From: Lysobacteraceae bacterium
GTDB lineage: Bacteria; Pseudomonadota; Gammaproteobacteria; Nitrococcales; AK92
Direction: 5' to 3'
DNA length: 49,660 nucleotides
Assembly: GCA_012523465.1 (NCBI GenBank)
Contig: JAAYIK010000033.1
Location: 1-49,660, forward strand
Each line of letters opens with the position of its first letter. Position 1 is the first letter of the stretch. Positions 16,874-25,683 of the stretch are shown here, in pieces. Both the position numbers and the translations under genes were made by a program. The notes beneath the pieces are model-generated. The model was given only the letters and a program-made list of their open reading frames with translations, was not told the DNA's origin and did no database searches.

Positions 16874-17644
16874 TCAGGCCGAAGCCGACGCGACGCGGCT
16901 TGTAGTGCCGCAACAGGGACAGGCCGGATCGGGCGGGATGCGCAGGCGCCGCCAATCGCTGCGCTGGGCGTCGAACAGCAGCAGCTGGTCATCCAGGCCG
17001 CTGGCGCCGGTCGCCAGCAGCTTGATCGCCTCCAGCGCCTGCAGGCTGCCGATGACGCCGGTCAGGGGGGCGATGATGCCGGTCTCGCTGCAGGTCTCGG
17101 CGGTCTCCGGTCCCTGGGGGAACAGGCAGTTGTAGCAGGGCCCGCCGGGCCGGTCTAGCCGGTAGACCGCCAGCTGTCCTTCGAACCGAATTGCCGCGCC
17201 GCTGACCAGCGGCGTGCGGGTTTTGACGCAGGCGGCGTTGACCGCATGCCGGGTGGTGAAGTTGTCGCAGCCGTCCAGCACCACGTCCACGGCGGCGGTC
17301 AGCTCTGGCAGATTGTCGTCGTCGAGGCGTATGGCCAGCGGCCTGATGCGGACGTCGGGGTTGATGGCGCGCAGCCGCTGCGCAGCCGATTCCACCTTGA
17401 GCTGACCGATGCTGGCCGTGTCGTGGACGATTTGGCGCTGCAGGTTGGACAGCTCGACGGTGTCGAAATCGGCCAGCACCAGCTCGCCGACACCGGCGGC
17501 CGCTAGGTACAGCGCCGCCGGCGAGCCCAGCCCGCCCATGCCCACGATGAGAGCGCTGGAGCGCAGTAGGCGCTCCTGGCCTTCGATGTCGATCGCCGGC
17601 AGCATGATCTGGCGGCTGTAGCGCAGCAGTTGTTCGTCGTTCAT
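16874..17644 (-). CDS. moeB: MoeB/ThiF-family adenylyltransferase
   Basis: An E1-like enzyme that adenylates the C-terminal glycine of a ubiquitin-like sulfur carrier (MoaD for molybdopterin, ThiS for thiamine). The 256 residues contain the nucleotide-binding GMGGLGSPAALYLAAAGVGEL, the DFDTVELSNLQRQI block, DGCDNFTTRHAVN, and two zinc-binding pairs in PCYNCLFP and CPCCG. There is no C-terminal rhodanese domain. MoeB is the better name by length and motif, but the sequence alone does not fix the partner. It overlaps prmC by 4 bases (ATGA). Confidence 0.92.
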   Translation of the reverse strand: MNDEQLLRYSRQIMLPAIDIEGQERLLRSSALIVGMGGLGSPAALYLAAAGVGELVLADFDTVELSNLQRQIVHDTASIGQLKVESAAQRLRAINPDVRIRPLAIRLDDDNLPELTAAVDVVLDGCDNFTTRHAVNAACVKTRTPLVSGAAIRFEGQLAVYRLDRPGGPCYNCLFPQGPETAETCSETGIIAPLTGVIGSLQALEAIKLLATGASGLDDQLLLFDAQRSDWRRLRIPPDPACPCCGTTSRVASASA

Positions 17645-18477
17645 GGCTGATATCGTCCCAGCGTCAAACGGTCGTGGCCCTGCAGGTCCGGCAGTGTCTC
17701 GACCGCGGTCAGGCCGGCGGCGGCGAACAGTGCGCGGCAGGCCGGCCCCTGCCTGTAACCGTGTTCGACCAGCAGCCAGCCGCCGGGTTCAAGATGCGCG
17801 GGGGCGTGCTGGGCGATATGCCGCAGCGCCGCCAGCCCGGCGTCCGCGGCGACCAGCGCCGAGCGGGGCTCGAAGCGGCAGCCGCCCTGGGAGGCCTCCG
17901 GCTCTTCGGGGCCAATGTAGGGGGGATTGGCGACGATGAGGTCAAAGCGGCGGCCGGCCAGGGCGGCGTACCAGTCGCTCTCCAGCAGCTCGATGGCAAG
18001 CCCCAGGCGCTTGCTGTTACGGGCGGCGACCTGCAGTGCCTCCGGGCTGATGTCGACCGCGCAGACGCGCACCATGGGGCGCTCGCTGGCGATGGCTAGG
18101 GCGATGGCACCCGAGCCGGTGCCGAGGTCGAGCACGGTGCGCGACCCGCCGGCGGGCAGTCTGGCTAGGGCCTGCTCGACCAAAAGCTCGGTTTCCGGGC
18201 GCGGGATTAGCGTTGCCGGCGTAACTTCCAGCGGTAGCGACCAGAACTCCTGGCGGCCGGTCAGATAGGCGACCGGCACCCCGGTCGCCCGCCGTTCGAT
18301 CAGCCCGCGGAAGCGCTGCGCGGCGGCCGCCGGCAAGGGCCGTTCGGGCCAGGTATATAAATATGTGCGCTCGACTCCGAGCACGTGCGCCAGCAGGACT
18401 TCGGCATCGAGTCGGGGGCTGTCCGAGACGGCTTGCAGCCGGGCAGAGGCCTGCCGCAGGGACTCTTCGAGGGTCAT
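17641..18477 (-). CDS. prmC: Peptide chain release factor N5-glutamine methyltransferase
   Basis: Methylates the glutamine of the GGQ motif in release factors RF1/RF2. The protein is 278 residues: an N-terminal helical domain with RLDAEVLLAHVLGVERTYLYTWPE, then a SAM-dependent domain with VLDLGTGSGAIALAIASERP and the catalytic NPPYIGPEEPEASQG. prmC commonly follows prfA (often as hemA-prfA-prmC); here it instead follows a Trm112-like gene by 9 bases and overlaps moeB by 4. The N-terminal MTLEESLRQASARLQ is the expected start. Confidence 0.96.
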   Translation of the reverse strand: MTLEESLRQASARLQAVSDSPRLDAEVLLAHVLGVERTYLYTWPERPLPAAAAQRFRGLIERRATGVPVAYLTGRQEFWSLPLEVTPATLIPRPETELLVEQALARLPAGGSRTVLDLGTGSGAIALAIASERPMVRVCAVDISPEALQVAARNSKRLGLAIELLESDWYAALAGRRFDLIVANPPYIGPEEPEASQGGCRFEPRSALVAADAGLAALRHIAQHAPAHLEPGGWLLVEHGYRQGPACRALFAAAGLTAVETLPDLQGHDRLTLGRYQP

Positions 18478-18486
18478 GCGGCGTGG

Positions 18487-18753
18487 TTACCCCTTGCGCA
18501 GGAGTTGCCCGGGGATGGCCTTTTCTTCCAGCATGATGGGAATCCCGTCGTCGATCCGGTAAATGCGCTCACCATTCTCGGTGATCAGCGCTTCCTGCAG
18601 CAGGTCGGTGACGACGTTGTCGCCGTAGTCCCGCACCTCGCCGGCAGCGATGAGTTCGTTGAGGGCCGCCAGCTGGTCCTTGCGCAGCGGCTCCAGCGGC
18701 ACGCCTGTCACCGGGCAGCAGAGTATGTCGAGCAGCTTGCGATCGATCGGCAC
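18487..18753 (-). CDS. Trm112-like zinc-ribbon protein
   Basis: An 88-residue protein of the Trm112/YcaR family: [21 protein letters not shown] then a helical insert and [20 protein letters not shown]. Only the N-terminal CC pair is present, as in many bacterial members, so zinc binding is doubtful. In eukaryotes and archaea Trm112 activates methyltransferases, including the release-factor methylase Mtq2. Here the gene sits 9 bases upstream of prmC, the bacterial counterpart of Mtq2, and probably shares its transcript. In many gammaproteobacteria the homologue lies near lpxK-kdsB instead. Confidence 0.92.
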   Translation of the reverse strand: MPIDRKLLDILCCPVTGVPLEPLRKDQLAALNELIAAGEVRDYGDNVVTDLLQEALITENGERIYRIDDGIPIMLEEKAIPGQLLRKG

Positions 18754-19042
18754 GTTGATCCTCCTGACTGCGTTTTGCGAACTATATCACCTGCGCGCTC
18801 GGCTGGGCTTGCCATACTCGGACGTCTACGCTGCGGCGGCGTCTGTGCACCGCTTCTGGAGATTCGGATTCTCTAAAGTGGAAGAAGTCGCCTGCCGCTG
18901 TTATAGATACCGAAAGGAATTACGCACCCTTGATCAATCAGTCAAGCAGGCTCGCAGGGAGCGCGCATCCTGCTCAGTCCCTAGGCGTTCCGCACACGGC
19001 CGTGATGGACAGCAACGCCGTGGCGGCACCGGAGATGAGCGT
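18754..19042 (+). promoter_or_regulatory. Intergenic region between the Trm112-like gene and the clpX paralogue
   Basis: A divergent control region of about 290 bases. It holds a TATAGAT box near 18902 and an inverted repeat CTTGATCAATCAGTCAAG at 18929-18946 (arms CTTGA/TCAAG). The repeat resembles an FNR box but has the wrong half-site spacing. The Shine-Dalgarno for the reverse gene is AGGAGG in its complement near 18760. No small gene was found. Confidence 0.35.
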
Positions 19043-20308
19043 ATGAGCCGCAGAAAAGACCGCGACAGCCTGCACCCCAACGGCGGTTCCCTCTATTGCT
19101 CCTTTTGCGGCAAGCCGGAAGAAGACGTTGCCGCATTGATCGCTGGCCCCTCCGCCTACATCTGCGAAAACTGCGTCAACGATTGCACCGATCTGTTGGA
19201 GCGCGAGCTCGGCGACCCGGTCGCCGACGCCCTCCGCGATCTGCCCACGCCGCGCGAGATCCACGCCCAGCTGGACGAATACGTGATCGGCCAGGAGCAC
19301 GCCAAGAAGGTGCTGTCCGTCGCGGTCTACAACCACTACAAGCGGTTGGCGCACAACAGCCGCCGCGGCGCCAAGGTCGAGATCGCCAAGAGCAACATCC
19401 TCCTGATCGGCCCCAGCGGCTCCGGCAAGACCCTGCTGGCGGAAACCCTGGCGCGCTTCCTGGAGGTGCCGTTTGTGGCGGTGGACGCCACCACGCTGAC
19501 CGAGGCCGGCTACGTCGGCGAGGATGTCGAGAGCATCATTCAGAAGCTGCTGCAGAAGTGCGACTACGACGTCGAGAAGGCCGCCCGCGGCATCGTCTAC
19601 ATCGATGAGGTCGACAAGCTGGCCTCGCGCTCGCAAAACCCCATTCATGGCCGCGACGTTGGCGGCGAAGGCGTGCAGCAGGGACTGCTGAAGCTGATCG
19701 AAGGCACGGTGGTCACGGTGGCCCCGCGCGGCAGCCGGCGCGGCGCGCAGCAGGACCAGCTACAGGTCGACACCCGCGACATTTTGTTCATTTGCGGCGG
19801 TGCCTTCGCCGGCCTCGACAAGGTTGTGGCGCGGCGGCTGCTGCCGCGCGGCATCGGCTTCGCTGCCACGCCGGTGGCGCCGAGCACGGCCGGCGATTTG
19901 CAGCGGGAACTCGAGGCTTCTGATTTGGTCGAGTACGGAATGATCCCCGAGCTGATCGGCCGGCTGCCGGTGGCGGCGGTCCTGGAGCAGCTGACCGAGA
20001 ACGCCCTGGTGCGCATCCTCACCGAGCCGAAGAACGCCCTGGTGCGCCAGTACCAGCATCTGTTCTCGCTGGACGGCTGCGAGCTGGAGATCCGCGATGA
20101 TGCGCTGCGCGGCATCGCGGCGAGAGCGCTTCAGCGCGGCACCGGCGCCCGCGGTTTGCGCGCCCAGCTGGAAGAGCTGCTGCTGGAGCCGATGTTCACG
20201 GTGCCAGCCCGCGGCGACGTTCGCCGGGTGGTGATCGACGGCGCCTGCCTCGACGGCGCGCCGGCTACCTACGAATTTGGGTCGGAATCGCGGCAGCTGG
20301 CGCAGTAG
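19043..20308 (+). CDS. clpX: Stand-alone ClpX-type AAA+ unfoldase (ClpX paralogue)
   Basis: A 421-residue protein close to ClpX along its whole length. The N-terminal zinc domain has C19/C22 and C41/C44, Walker A is GPSGSGKT (123-130), the pore loop GYVG (156-159) and Walker [10 protein letters not shown] (185-192). The IGF loop that docks on ClpP is kept (RGIGFAA, 269-275). The RKH loop that contacts ssrA-type tags is changed: E. coli has GGRKHPQQE where this protein has GSRRGAQQD. No clpP, tig or lon is nearby, so this is probably a second copy with its own substrates. ATG 19043 begins the family-like [15 protein letters not shown]; an upstream in-frame extension looks non-coding. Confidence 0.88.
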   Translation: MSRRKDRDSLHPNGGSLYCSFCGKPEEDVAALIAGPSAYICENCVNDCTDLLERELGDPVADALRDLPTPREIHAQLDEYVIGQEHAKKVLSVAVYNHYKRLAHNSRRGAKVEIAKSNILLIGPSGSGKTLLAETLARFLEVPFVAVDATTLTEAGYVGEDVESIIQKLLQKCDYDVEKAARGIVYIDEVDKLASRSQNPIHGRDVGGEGVQQGLLKLIEGTVVTVAPRGSRRGAQQDQLQVDTRDILFICGGAFAGLDKVVARRLLPRGIGFAATPVAPSTAGDLQRELEASDLVEYGMIPELIGRLPVAAVLEQLTENALVRILTEPKNALVRQYQHLFSLDGCELEIRDDALRGIAARALQRGTGARGLRAQLEELLLEPMFTVPARGDVRRVVIDGACLDGAPATYEFGSESRQLAQ

Positions 20309-20398
20309 GCTGGTCAGGGCGCCTTGGCCTCTTGGCCGGGGCGGGATAAGATGCTGCGAAGGTTTGGAAACCAGGACGGTGCCAAGGAGGCGCCGATA

Positions 20399-21481
20399 GT
20401 GAAGATGACGACCCAGAATAACGTCTACAACATCAATGTCGTGGCCGAGGAGCCACTGCCGACCCCGGCTGAGATTAAGGCCAAGCTGCCGTTGACCGAG
20501 ACCGCGCGCCAGACGGTGCTGCGTGGCCGTCGCACCGTCGAGGCCATTCTCGACGGGCGCGATCCGCGGCTGCTGGTGGTGGTCGGTCCCTGCTCCATTC
20601 ACGACCTGAAGGCGGCGCGCGAGTACGCGACGCGCCTCAAGCGCCTTCACGACGAGCTGGCCGACAGCCTGTTCATCGTCATGCGGGCCTATTTTGAGAA
20701 GCCGCGCACCACGGTCGGCTGGAAGGGCTTCATCAACGACCCTTATCTGGACGACTCCTTCAAGATCGACGAAGGCCTGTACCTGGCCCGCGAGCTGCTG
20801 CTGGACATCGCCGAGATGGGCCTGCCGGCCTCCACCGAGGCGCTGGACCCGATCACGCCCCAGTACATCGGCGACCTGATCACCTGGACCGCCATCGGCG
20901 CCCGCACGACCGAGTCGCAGACCCATCGCGAGATGGCCAGCGGGCTGTCGACGCCGGTCGGCTTCAAGAACGGCACCGACGGCAGCCTGCAGGTGGCGAT
21001 CAACGCGCTGCAGTCGGCCGCCAGCCCGCACAGCTTCCTGGGCATCGACCAGGAAGGCCGTTCGGCCATCATCCGCACCCGAGGCAACCGTTACGGTCAT
21101 GTCGTGCTGCGGGGTGGTGCTCGACCGAACTATGACTCCGTCAGCATCTCTTTGGCGGAGCAGGAGCTCATCGCCGCCGGCATGAAGCCCAAGATCATGG
21201 TTGATTGCAGCCACGCCAACTCCAACAAGGAGCCGGCGCTGCAGCCGCTGGTGCTGGAGGACATCGTCAACCAGATCCTGAGCGGCAATCAGTCCATCAT
21301 CGGCGTCATGCTGGAGAGCAATCTCAAGGCCGGCAACCAGAAGCTGTGCAGCGATCCGTCCAAGCTGGAGTATGGTGTCTCCATTACCGATGCCTGCATC
21401 GACTGGGAGACCACCGAAGCCTGCTTGCGCGACTCGGCCATCAAGTTGCGCAGCGTACTCAAGACCAGGCTTGCTTCCTGA
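20399..21481 (+). CDS. aroG: 3-deoxy-7-phosphoheptulonate (DAHP) synthase, class I
   Basis: Catalyses the first step of aromatic amino acid synthesis, from phosphoenolpyruvate and erythrose 4-phosphate. About 360 residues of the AroFGH type, with [68 protein letters not shown] and [14 protein letters not shown] start at GTG 20399 because AGGAGG (20385-20390) is 8 bases away; ATG 20405 is 14 away and less likely. The allosteric class (Phe, Tyr or Trp) cannot be read reliably from sequence by eye. Confidence 0.95.
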   Translation: MKMTTQNNVYNINVVAEEPLPTPAEIKAKLPLTETARQTVLRGRRTVEAILDGRDPRLLVVVGPCSIHDLKAAREYATRLKRLHDELADSLFIVMRAYFEKPRTTVGWKGFINDPYLDDSFKIDEGLYLARELLLDIAEMGLPASTEALDPITPQYIGDLITWTAIGARTTESQTHREMASGLSTPVGFKNGTDGSLQVAINALQSAASPHSFLGIDQEGRSAIIRTRGNRYGHVVLRGGARPNYDSVSISLAEQELIAAGMKPKIMVDCSHANSNKEPALQPLVLEDIVNQILSGNQSIIGVMLESNLKAGNQKLCSDPSKLEYGVSITDACIDWETTEACLRDSAIKLRSVLKTRLAS

Positions 21482-21751
21482 GGGAAAAAAGACTATAAGA
21501 GCGCGCCCTGCGCAGATGCGCGGGGCGGTCAGGATGGAACTTTACCGCGAATTGCTGGTCTGCGTCGGTGCGGGTCGCTCGGGTTGGTCAGCCAAGCTCT
21601 TGATTGTGCTGCACCAACTCGGCCATGATGGCGTAGACCGTAGGTCACGCCGGCGGCATTCGCCGGTGTGGTAGCGACCCAGAGGGAAATCTCCCGTGTG
21701 GTCATGCAGCTGCCTCCCCTGGCGGGAGGCCGTTGACGGAGGAGACGGCAA
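21482..21751 (+). promoter_or_regulatory. Leader region of dksA with two strong hairpins
   Basis: A 270-base stretch without a gene. Just after aroG is a near-perfect 10-bp hairpin (21504-21527, CGCCCTGCGC / GCGCGGGGCG, one G-T pair) without a T-tract, so not a classic terminator. A second hairpin (21712-21730, GCCTCCC / GGGAGGC) lies just before the dksA ribosome site GGAGGA at 21738-21743 and contains its own GGGAGG. This could sequester or compete for initiation. No promoter could be fixed with confidence. Confidence 0.4.
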
Positions 21752-22183
21752 ATGTCCAACAGTCACGCTCTGCCGGTCAAGGGCTTCAAGCCCTACAAAG
21801 AGAAGAAGGGCGAAAAATACATGAACAAGGCCCAGCTGGAGCACTTTACCAAGCTGTTGCTGGCTTGGAAGCAGCAACTGCAGGAAGAGGTAGAGCGCAC
21901 TGTGCACAACCTGCGGGACGAGGCCCATAATTACGCCGACCCTGCTGACCGTGCCAGCATGGAGGAAGAGTTCGCCCTTGAGCTGCGCACTCGCGACCGC
22001 GAGCGCAAGCTCATCCGCAAGATCGACCAGACGTTGGAGCTGATCCGTAGGGAAGACTACGGCTACTGCGAGCAGTGCGGCATCGAAATCGGGCTGCGGC
22101 GTCTGGAGGCCCGTCCGACCGCGACGCTCTGCATCGACTGCAAGACGCTGGAAGAGATCCGCGAGCGCCAGCGGGTCGCCTGA
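21752..22183 (+). CDS. dksA: RNA polymerase-binding transcription factor DksA
   Basis: Binds in the secondary channel of RNA polymerase and, with ppGpp, mediates the stringent response. The protein is 143 residues. The coiled-coil tip motif DxxDxA appears as YADPADRASMEEE. The four-cysteine zinc finger reads CEQCG...CIDC. MSNSHALPVKGFKPYKEKKGEKYMN is an ordinary DksA start, with GGAGGA 8 bases upstream of ATG 21752. A strong terminator follows. Confidence 0.96.
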   Translation: MSNSHALPVKGFKPYKEKKGEKYMNKAQLEHFTKLLLAWKQQLQEEVERTVHNLRDEAHNYADPADRASMEEEFALELRTRDRERKLIRKIDQTLELIRREDYGYCEQCGIEIGLRRLEARPTATLCIDCKTLEEIRERQRVA

Positions 22184-22204
22184 CGTACAGGCGACCGCTC
22201 ATCG

Positions 22205-22238
22205 AAAAGCCCGCCGAATGGCGGGCTTTCGCTTTTTT
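22205..22238 (+). terminator. Rho-independent terminator of dksA, probably bidirectional
   Basis: A 10-bp stem AAAGCCCGCC / GGCGGGCTTT with loop GAAT is followed by CGC and TTTTTT. The T-run overlaps the stop of the convergent thioesterase gene, and the A-run on the other side would serve that gene too. Confidence 0.88.
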
Positions 22239-23052
22239 AGGCGCGGGGAATGTATTGCGGCATGGCGAGCGTGGACTGCGTCACCACGCCGATCGGACCG
22301 TACTGATCGTAGAGTCTGGTTTCCACCAGTCCGTTGCCGTGGGTTTCCATGCGGCTGCGGGCTTCCAGGCCGATCCATTCGCTGCGCGGCGGACGGTGCA
22401 GGTAGAGCGTGATGTCGGCGTTGATGGTGCCGGTGCGCTCGTCCAGGCGCAGCTGCCCGATGCCGTTGCCAAAGTCGCATAGCGTGGCGGCCTGGACGGT
22501 CAGCGACGCCGGCTCATCGGCTACCACCGGGACCGGCAGCCGCATCCAGGCCCGCCCCCAGCCCTGGCCGCGCATGCCGTCGATGCGGCAGGCCTCGGCT
22601 GTGGTGTGGAGGCCGATGAGGCCGTGCTTCTTGCCTGGAAAGCCGGACAGCTCCGCGATGGTGCTGATCGCCAGGCCGTCGCGCGGCGGCAATTGCTGCG
22701 GCTCGAAGCGGCCGAACTCGGGAACCGTGCACTCTTCCTGCGCCAGGAACAGCGCGCTGGCCCGGCAGACTTCCTTGTCCTGCGCCACGATCGAGGCCGC
22801 TAGCAGCTGCAGACGGCGGCCGCGGCGGATGGTCTCGGTGACGACGCGCAAGGGCGCGCGCGGAACAGGGCGTAGCAGATCGACGGTCAGCCGGGTCAGC
22901 CGCATGGCGGGATCGCCGGTCGCGACCTCCAGCACGTGCGCCAGCAAGCCCGTGGGCGGGCCGCCGTGCAGATGCTGCGGATTCCAGGGACCGCCGGCCA
23001 GCTCGGTCGGCATGAAAAACTCCCCCTCGCGCAAGAACAGCGCCTCGGCCAT
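22237..23052 (-). CDS. TesB-like acyl-CoA thioesterase family protein
   Basis: A 271-residue double-hotdog protein. The N-terminal hotdog has WNPQHLHGGPPTGLLAHVLE and the central sequence LTVDLLRPVPRAPLRV, the C-terminal one INADITLYLHRPPRSEWIGL and ETRLYDQYGPIGVVTQSTLA. These fit the thioesterase-like superfamily that hydrolyses acyl-CoA. Substrate is unknown. The gene converges on dksA, ending inside the shared terminator. The start ATG 23052 is preceded in its own strand by AAGGAGAGC. Confidence 0.85.
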   Translation of the reverse strand: MAEALFLREGEFFMPTELAGGPWNPQHLHGGPPTGLLAHVLEVATGDPAMRLTRLTVDLLRPVPRAPLRVVTETIRRGRRLQLLAASIVAQDKEVCRASALFLAQEECTVPEFGRFEPQQLPPRDGLAISTIAELSGFPGKKHGLIGLHTTAEACRIDGMRGQGWGRAWMRLPVPVVADEPASLTVQAATLCDFGNGIGQLRLDERTGTINADITLYLHRPPRSEWIGLEARSRMETHGNGLVETRLYDQYGPIGVVTQSTLAMPQYIPRA

Positions 23053-23255
23053 GTTTTGCTCTCCTTGTTTTTGTACAGCGAACGGAAAGCGCCCTCGTGC
23101 GGCGCATGGGCCCGATGATAGCGCAGGCTGACACTTGTCAGTTGCGCCGATTTGTCGCTAGTGTTGGGTTTATGCAAGATGTTGCAAGGCAACGCCGGCC
23201 GTCGGTGGCCGTCGCGATCGCGCGGCAGCCGCCGTGACGGACAGCGGGGGATCGC

Positions 23256-23465
23256 TTAGGCGTGGCGGTCGTGCGGCTCGGCGCCTTCGGGCGGCTTGAG
23301 GTGGGTGTGCTCCTTGCGGTCCTTCCCCGGAGTCACTGTCCATGCCGGCGCGTCGCTGGCCGGGAAGCTTTCCCAGGACGCCTGATCGACCTCGTCCCAG
23401 TCGTCTTCGGCAATGGGGTGGTGCTCTGGCGCCGTGGTCGGCGGTTTGCGGTGTCGTCTTGCCAT
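23256..23465 (-). CDS. Small conserved hypothetical protein (SFPASDAP motif)
   Basis: A 69-residue, very polar protein beginning MARRHRKPPTTAPEHHP. Its central block DEVDQASWESFPASDAPAW matches a motif I recall from many short uncharacterised bacterial proteins; the tail is acidic and histidine-rich (GAEPHDRHA). I placed the start at ATG 23465 because AGGAGG lies 10 bases upstream; a longer frame reaches 23525 without a ribosome site. No function is known and no partner gene is close. Confidence 0.65.
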   Translation of the reverse strand: MARRHRKPPTTAPEHHPIAEDDWDEVDQASWESFPASDAPAWTVTPGKDRKEHTHLKPPEGAEPHDRHA

Positions 23466-23672
23466 GATGGGAGTGCCTCCTTGTACCCTCAGCCCCGCGG
23501 GGCTGCCATTCCTCGGTGCGGGCAATCGCCTTTGCTCCCAATATTGGGAGGAATGGCGGGCGGGGCAAGGGGAAGGGCCTTGCCGTGGGAGGGGCGGCTC
23601 CTATCCCTCTCTGGTCAACGGAATGCCCGGGCCGCGTGCGCGAGCCGGGGCCAGAACGCTGCGGAGTGTTGG

Positions 23673-24608
23673 ATGAAGGCTGAAATTCTGATCGCAGGCC
23701 GCATGCCGCCGAATGTCATCGAGCAGCTGGAGGAGGATTTCATCGTCCACGACTGGAACGGCGCGGCGGACCCGCAGGCGCTGCTGGCGGCAGTCGGGCC
23801 GCGCATACGCGGCGTGGCCACCAACGCCGTGCAGGGGGTCACGCCCGAGCTGCTCGACGCGCTGCCCAATCTGGAGATCATCGCTTCCTCCGGCATCGGC
23901 ACCGATGCGCTGCAGCTGGAGCGGGTGCGGGCGGCCGGCATCAAGGTGGCGGTTACGCCGGACGTGCTGAACGACGACGTCGCCGACATGGCCATCGCGC
24001 GCATGCTGGCGGTCGCCCGCAAGATTTGCCAGGGCGACCGCAACGTGCGCGCTGGCCGCTGGCTGGAGGGCATGGGACTCGGCTACCGCGTCAGCGGCAA
24101 GCGCCTGGGCATCCTCGGGCTGGGGCGGATCGGCCGCGTCATCGCCAGGCGCGCCGAGGCTTTCGACATGGAAATCGGCTATCACCAGCGCCACCGCAAC
24201 CTGGACGTACCGTACACCTATTTCGACAGCCTGGTGGAGCTGGCCAGGTTCAGCGATTTTCTGGTGGTGGTCGTGCCCGGCGGCCCGGCGACGGAGAAGA
24301 TGGTCAACCGCGAGGTGCTGGAGGCGCTGGGACCAGAAGGGATTCTGATCAACGTTGGCCGTGGCTCCACGGTGGACGAGCAGGCGCTGGTGGCGGCGCT
24401 CCAGGAAGGGCGCATCCGTGGAGCCGGGCTGGATGTGTTCGCCAACGAGCCGCACGTGCCGCCTGAGCTGCTCGCCATGGACCAGGTGGTGCTGGCGCCG
24501 CATTACGCCAGCGCCACCATCGAGACTCGGCTCGCCATGGGACAGCTGGTGGTCGACAATCTGCGCGCCCATTTCAGCGGCAAACCCCTGCTGACGCCGG
24601 TCGAGTGA
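23673..24608 (+). CDS. D-isomer 2-hydroxyacid dehydrogenase family protein
   Basis: A 311-residue NAD(P)-dependent reductase of 2-oxoacids. The Rossmann signature is LGILGLGRIGRVIARRAEAF, and the active-site residues are R in NVGRGSTVDEQAL, E in LDVFANEPHVPPEL and H in LAPHYASATIETR. The glyoxylate/hydroxypyruvate reductase branch looks most likely, but substrate cannot be fixed by reading. ATG 23673 follows a GGAG; the longer open frame upstream is not family-like. Confidence 0.9.
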   Translation: MKAEILIAGRMPPNVIEQLEEDFIVHDWNGAADPQALLAAVGPRIRGVATNAVQGVTPELLDALPNLEIIASSGIGTDALQLERVRAAGIKVAVTPDVLNDDVADMAIARMLAVARKICQGDRNVRAGRWLEGMGLGYRVSGKRLGILGLGRIGRVIARRAEAFDMEIGYHQRHRNLDVPYTYFDSLVELARFSDFLVVVVPGGPATEKMVNREVLEALGPEGILINVGRGSTVDEQALVAALQEGRIRGAGLDVFANEPHVPPELLAMDQVVLAPHYASATIETRLAMGQLVVDNLRAHFSGKPLLTPVE

Positions 24609-24687
24609 CTGCGGCTGGCTATCCGATTCGTTGACATGACGCCGCGTCGGCGACGCGGCGGCGGCATTGTGCTTTTCAGGACCGACG

Positions 24688-25134
24688 ATGCAAGCTCCCG
24701 ATCGCAACCTGACCGATCCCGACATTCCCGCCGGCTTTCGCCACTTCGAGGGTGATCCGGCCGAAGACCACATAGGTCCTTTTTATTGCCGGCTGACCGA
24801 GAACGGGGTGGAGACTCTGTTCCGGGTTCAGCCCCACAACTGCAACTCGCACGGTATCGCCCATGGCGGCGTGCTGATGACTTTCATGGATTACACCCTG
24901 TGCGTGGCGGCCGTAGGCGATACTGGCGACAAGGTGGTGACCGTGACCTGCAACAATGAGTTCGTCGCAGGCGCTCCCGCCGGCACGCTGCTCTATGGCC
25001 GCGGCGAAGTGATCCGCCGTGGCGGTTCGCTGGTGTTCACCCGCGGTACCATCACCACCGCCGACGGCCGGGTGATTCTCAACGGCAGCGCAGTGGTCAA
25101 GCGGCTGCGGCGCCGGGACGATCAACAGCGATAG
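24688..25134 (+). CDS. PaaI-family hotdog thioesterase
   Basis: A 148-residue single hotdog-fold protein; NCNSHGIAHGGVLMTFMDYTL is the PaaI-type core in which HGG-x-L-x-x-x-x-D holds the catalytic region. The C-terminal half (GDKVVTVTCNNEFV, GEVIRRGGSLVFTRGTI) is typical. It probably hydrolyses acyl-CoA esters. I start at ATG 24688, preceded by CAGGA. A short hairpin CCGCGTC / GACGCGG lies in the 79-base gap before it. The carbonic anhydrase-like gene begins 15 bases later. Confidence 0.87.
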   Translation: MQAPDRNLTDPDIPAGFRHFEGDPAEDHIGPFYCRLTENGVETLFRVQPHNCNSHGIAHGGVLMTFMDYTLCVAAVGDTGDKVVTVTCNNEFVAGAPAGTLLYGRGEVIRRGGSLVFTRGTITTADGRVILNGSAVVKRLRRRDDQQR

Positions 25135-25149
25135 CAAGAGGAGAGCGAG

Positions 25150-25674
25150 ATGATTTACAAGCTGGGCGAGCGTGAGGTCGAGCTCATCGGCGGGCCGCAT
25201 TTCATCGCTGCCAATGCCACCGTGATCGGCTCGGTGGTGCTGCATCCGAATGCCAGTGTCTGGTTCAACGCCGTCATACGCGCCGACAACGAGCCCATCA
25301 TCATCGGCGAGGGCAGCAACATCCAGGACGGGGCCGTGCTGCACAACGACATGGGCTATCCGCTGGAGATCGGCCGCTTCGTCACCGTCGGCCACAAGGC
25401 CATGCTGCATGGCTGCACGGTGGGCGACTACAGCCTGATCGGCATCAACGCCGTGGTGCTCAACGGCGCCAAGATCGGCCGCTACTGCCTGATCGGTGCC
25501 AACGCGCTGATCCCGGAAGGCATGGAAGTGCCGGACGGCTCGCTGGTGCTGGGCTCGCCGGGCCGGATTCGCCGTAGCTTGAGCGATGCCGACAAGGCCA
25601 TGCTGGAGGCCAGCGCCAGGCACTATGTCGAGAACGCGCAGCGCTATCTGCAGCAGCTGCAGCCGCAGCGCTGA
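25150..25674 (+). CDS. Gamma carbonic anhydrase-like protein (YrdA/PaaY type)
   Basis: A 174-residue left-handed beta-helix protein built of hexapeptide repeats (for example [19 protein letters not shown]). Histidines in [14 protein letters not shown] and [14 protein letters not shown] sit where the gamma class binds its metal, so a metal site is likely. Members are variously carbonic anhydrases or CoA thioesterases. Lying between a PaaI-type thioesterase and a ComB-like phosphatase (9 bases later), its role is uncertain. ATG 25150 follows GAGGAGAGCGAG. Confidence 0.9.
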   Translation: MIYKLGEREVELIGGPHFIAANATVIGSVVLHPNASVWFNAVIRADNEPIIIGEGSNIQDGAVLHNDMGYPLEIGRFVTVGHKAMLHGCTVGDYSLIGINAVVLNGAKIGRYCLIGANALIPEGMEVPDGSLVLGSPGRIRRSLSDADKAMLEASARHYVENAQRYLQQLQPQR

Positions 25675-25683
25675 GGGCAGGTC

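Noticed and set aside
18929..18946. FNR box upstream of the clpX paralogue
   Set aside because: Half-sites are separated by six bases, not four, so it does not fit the FNR consensus; kept only as an unexplained inverted repeat.
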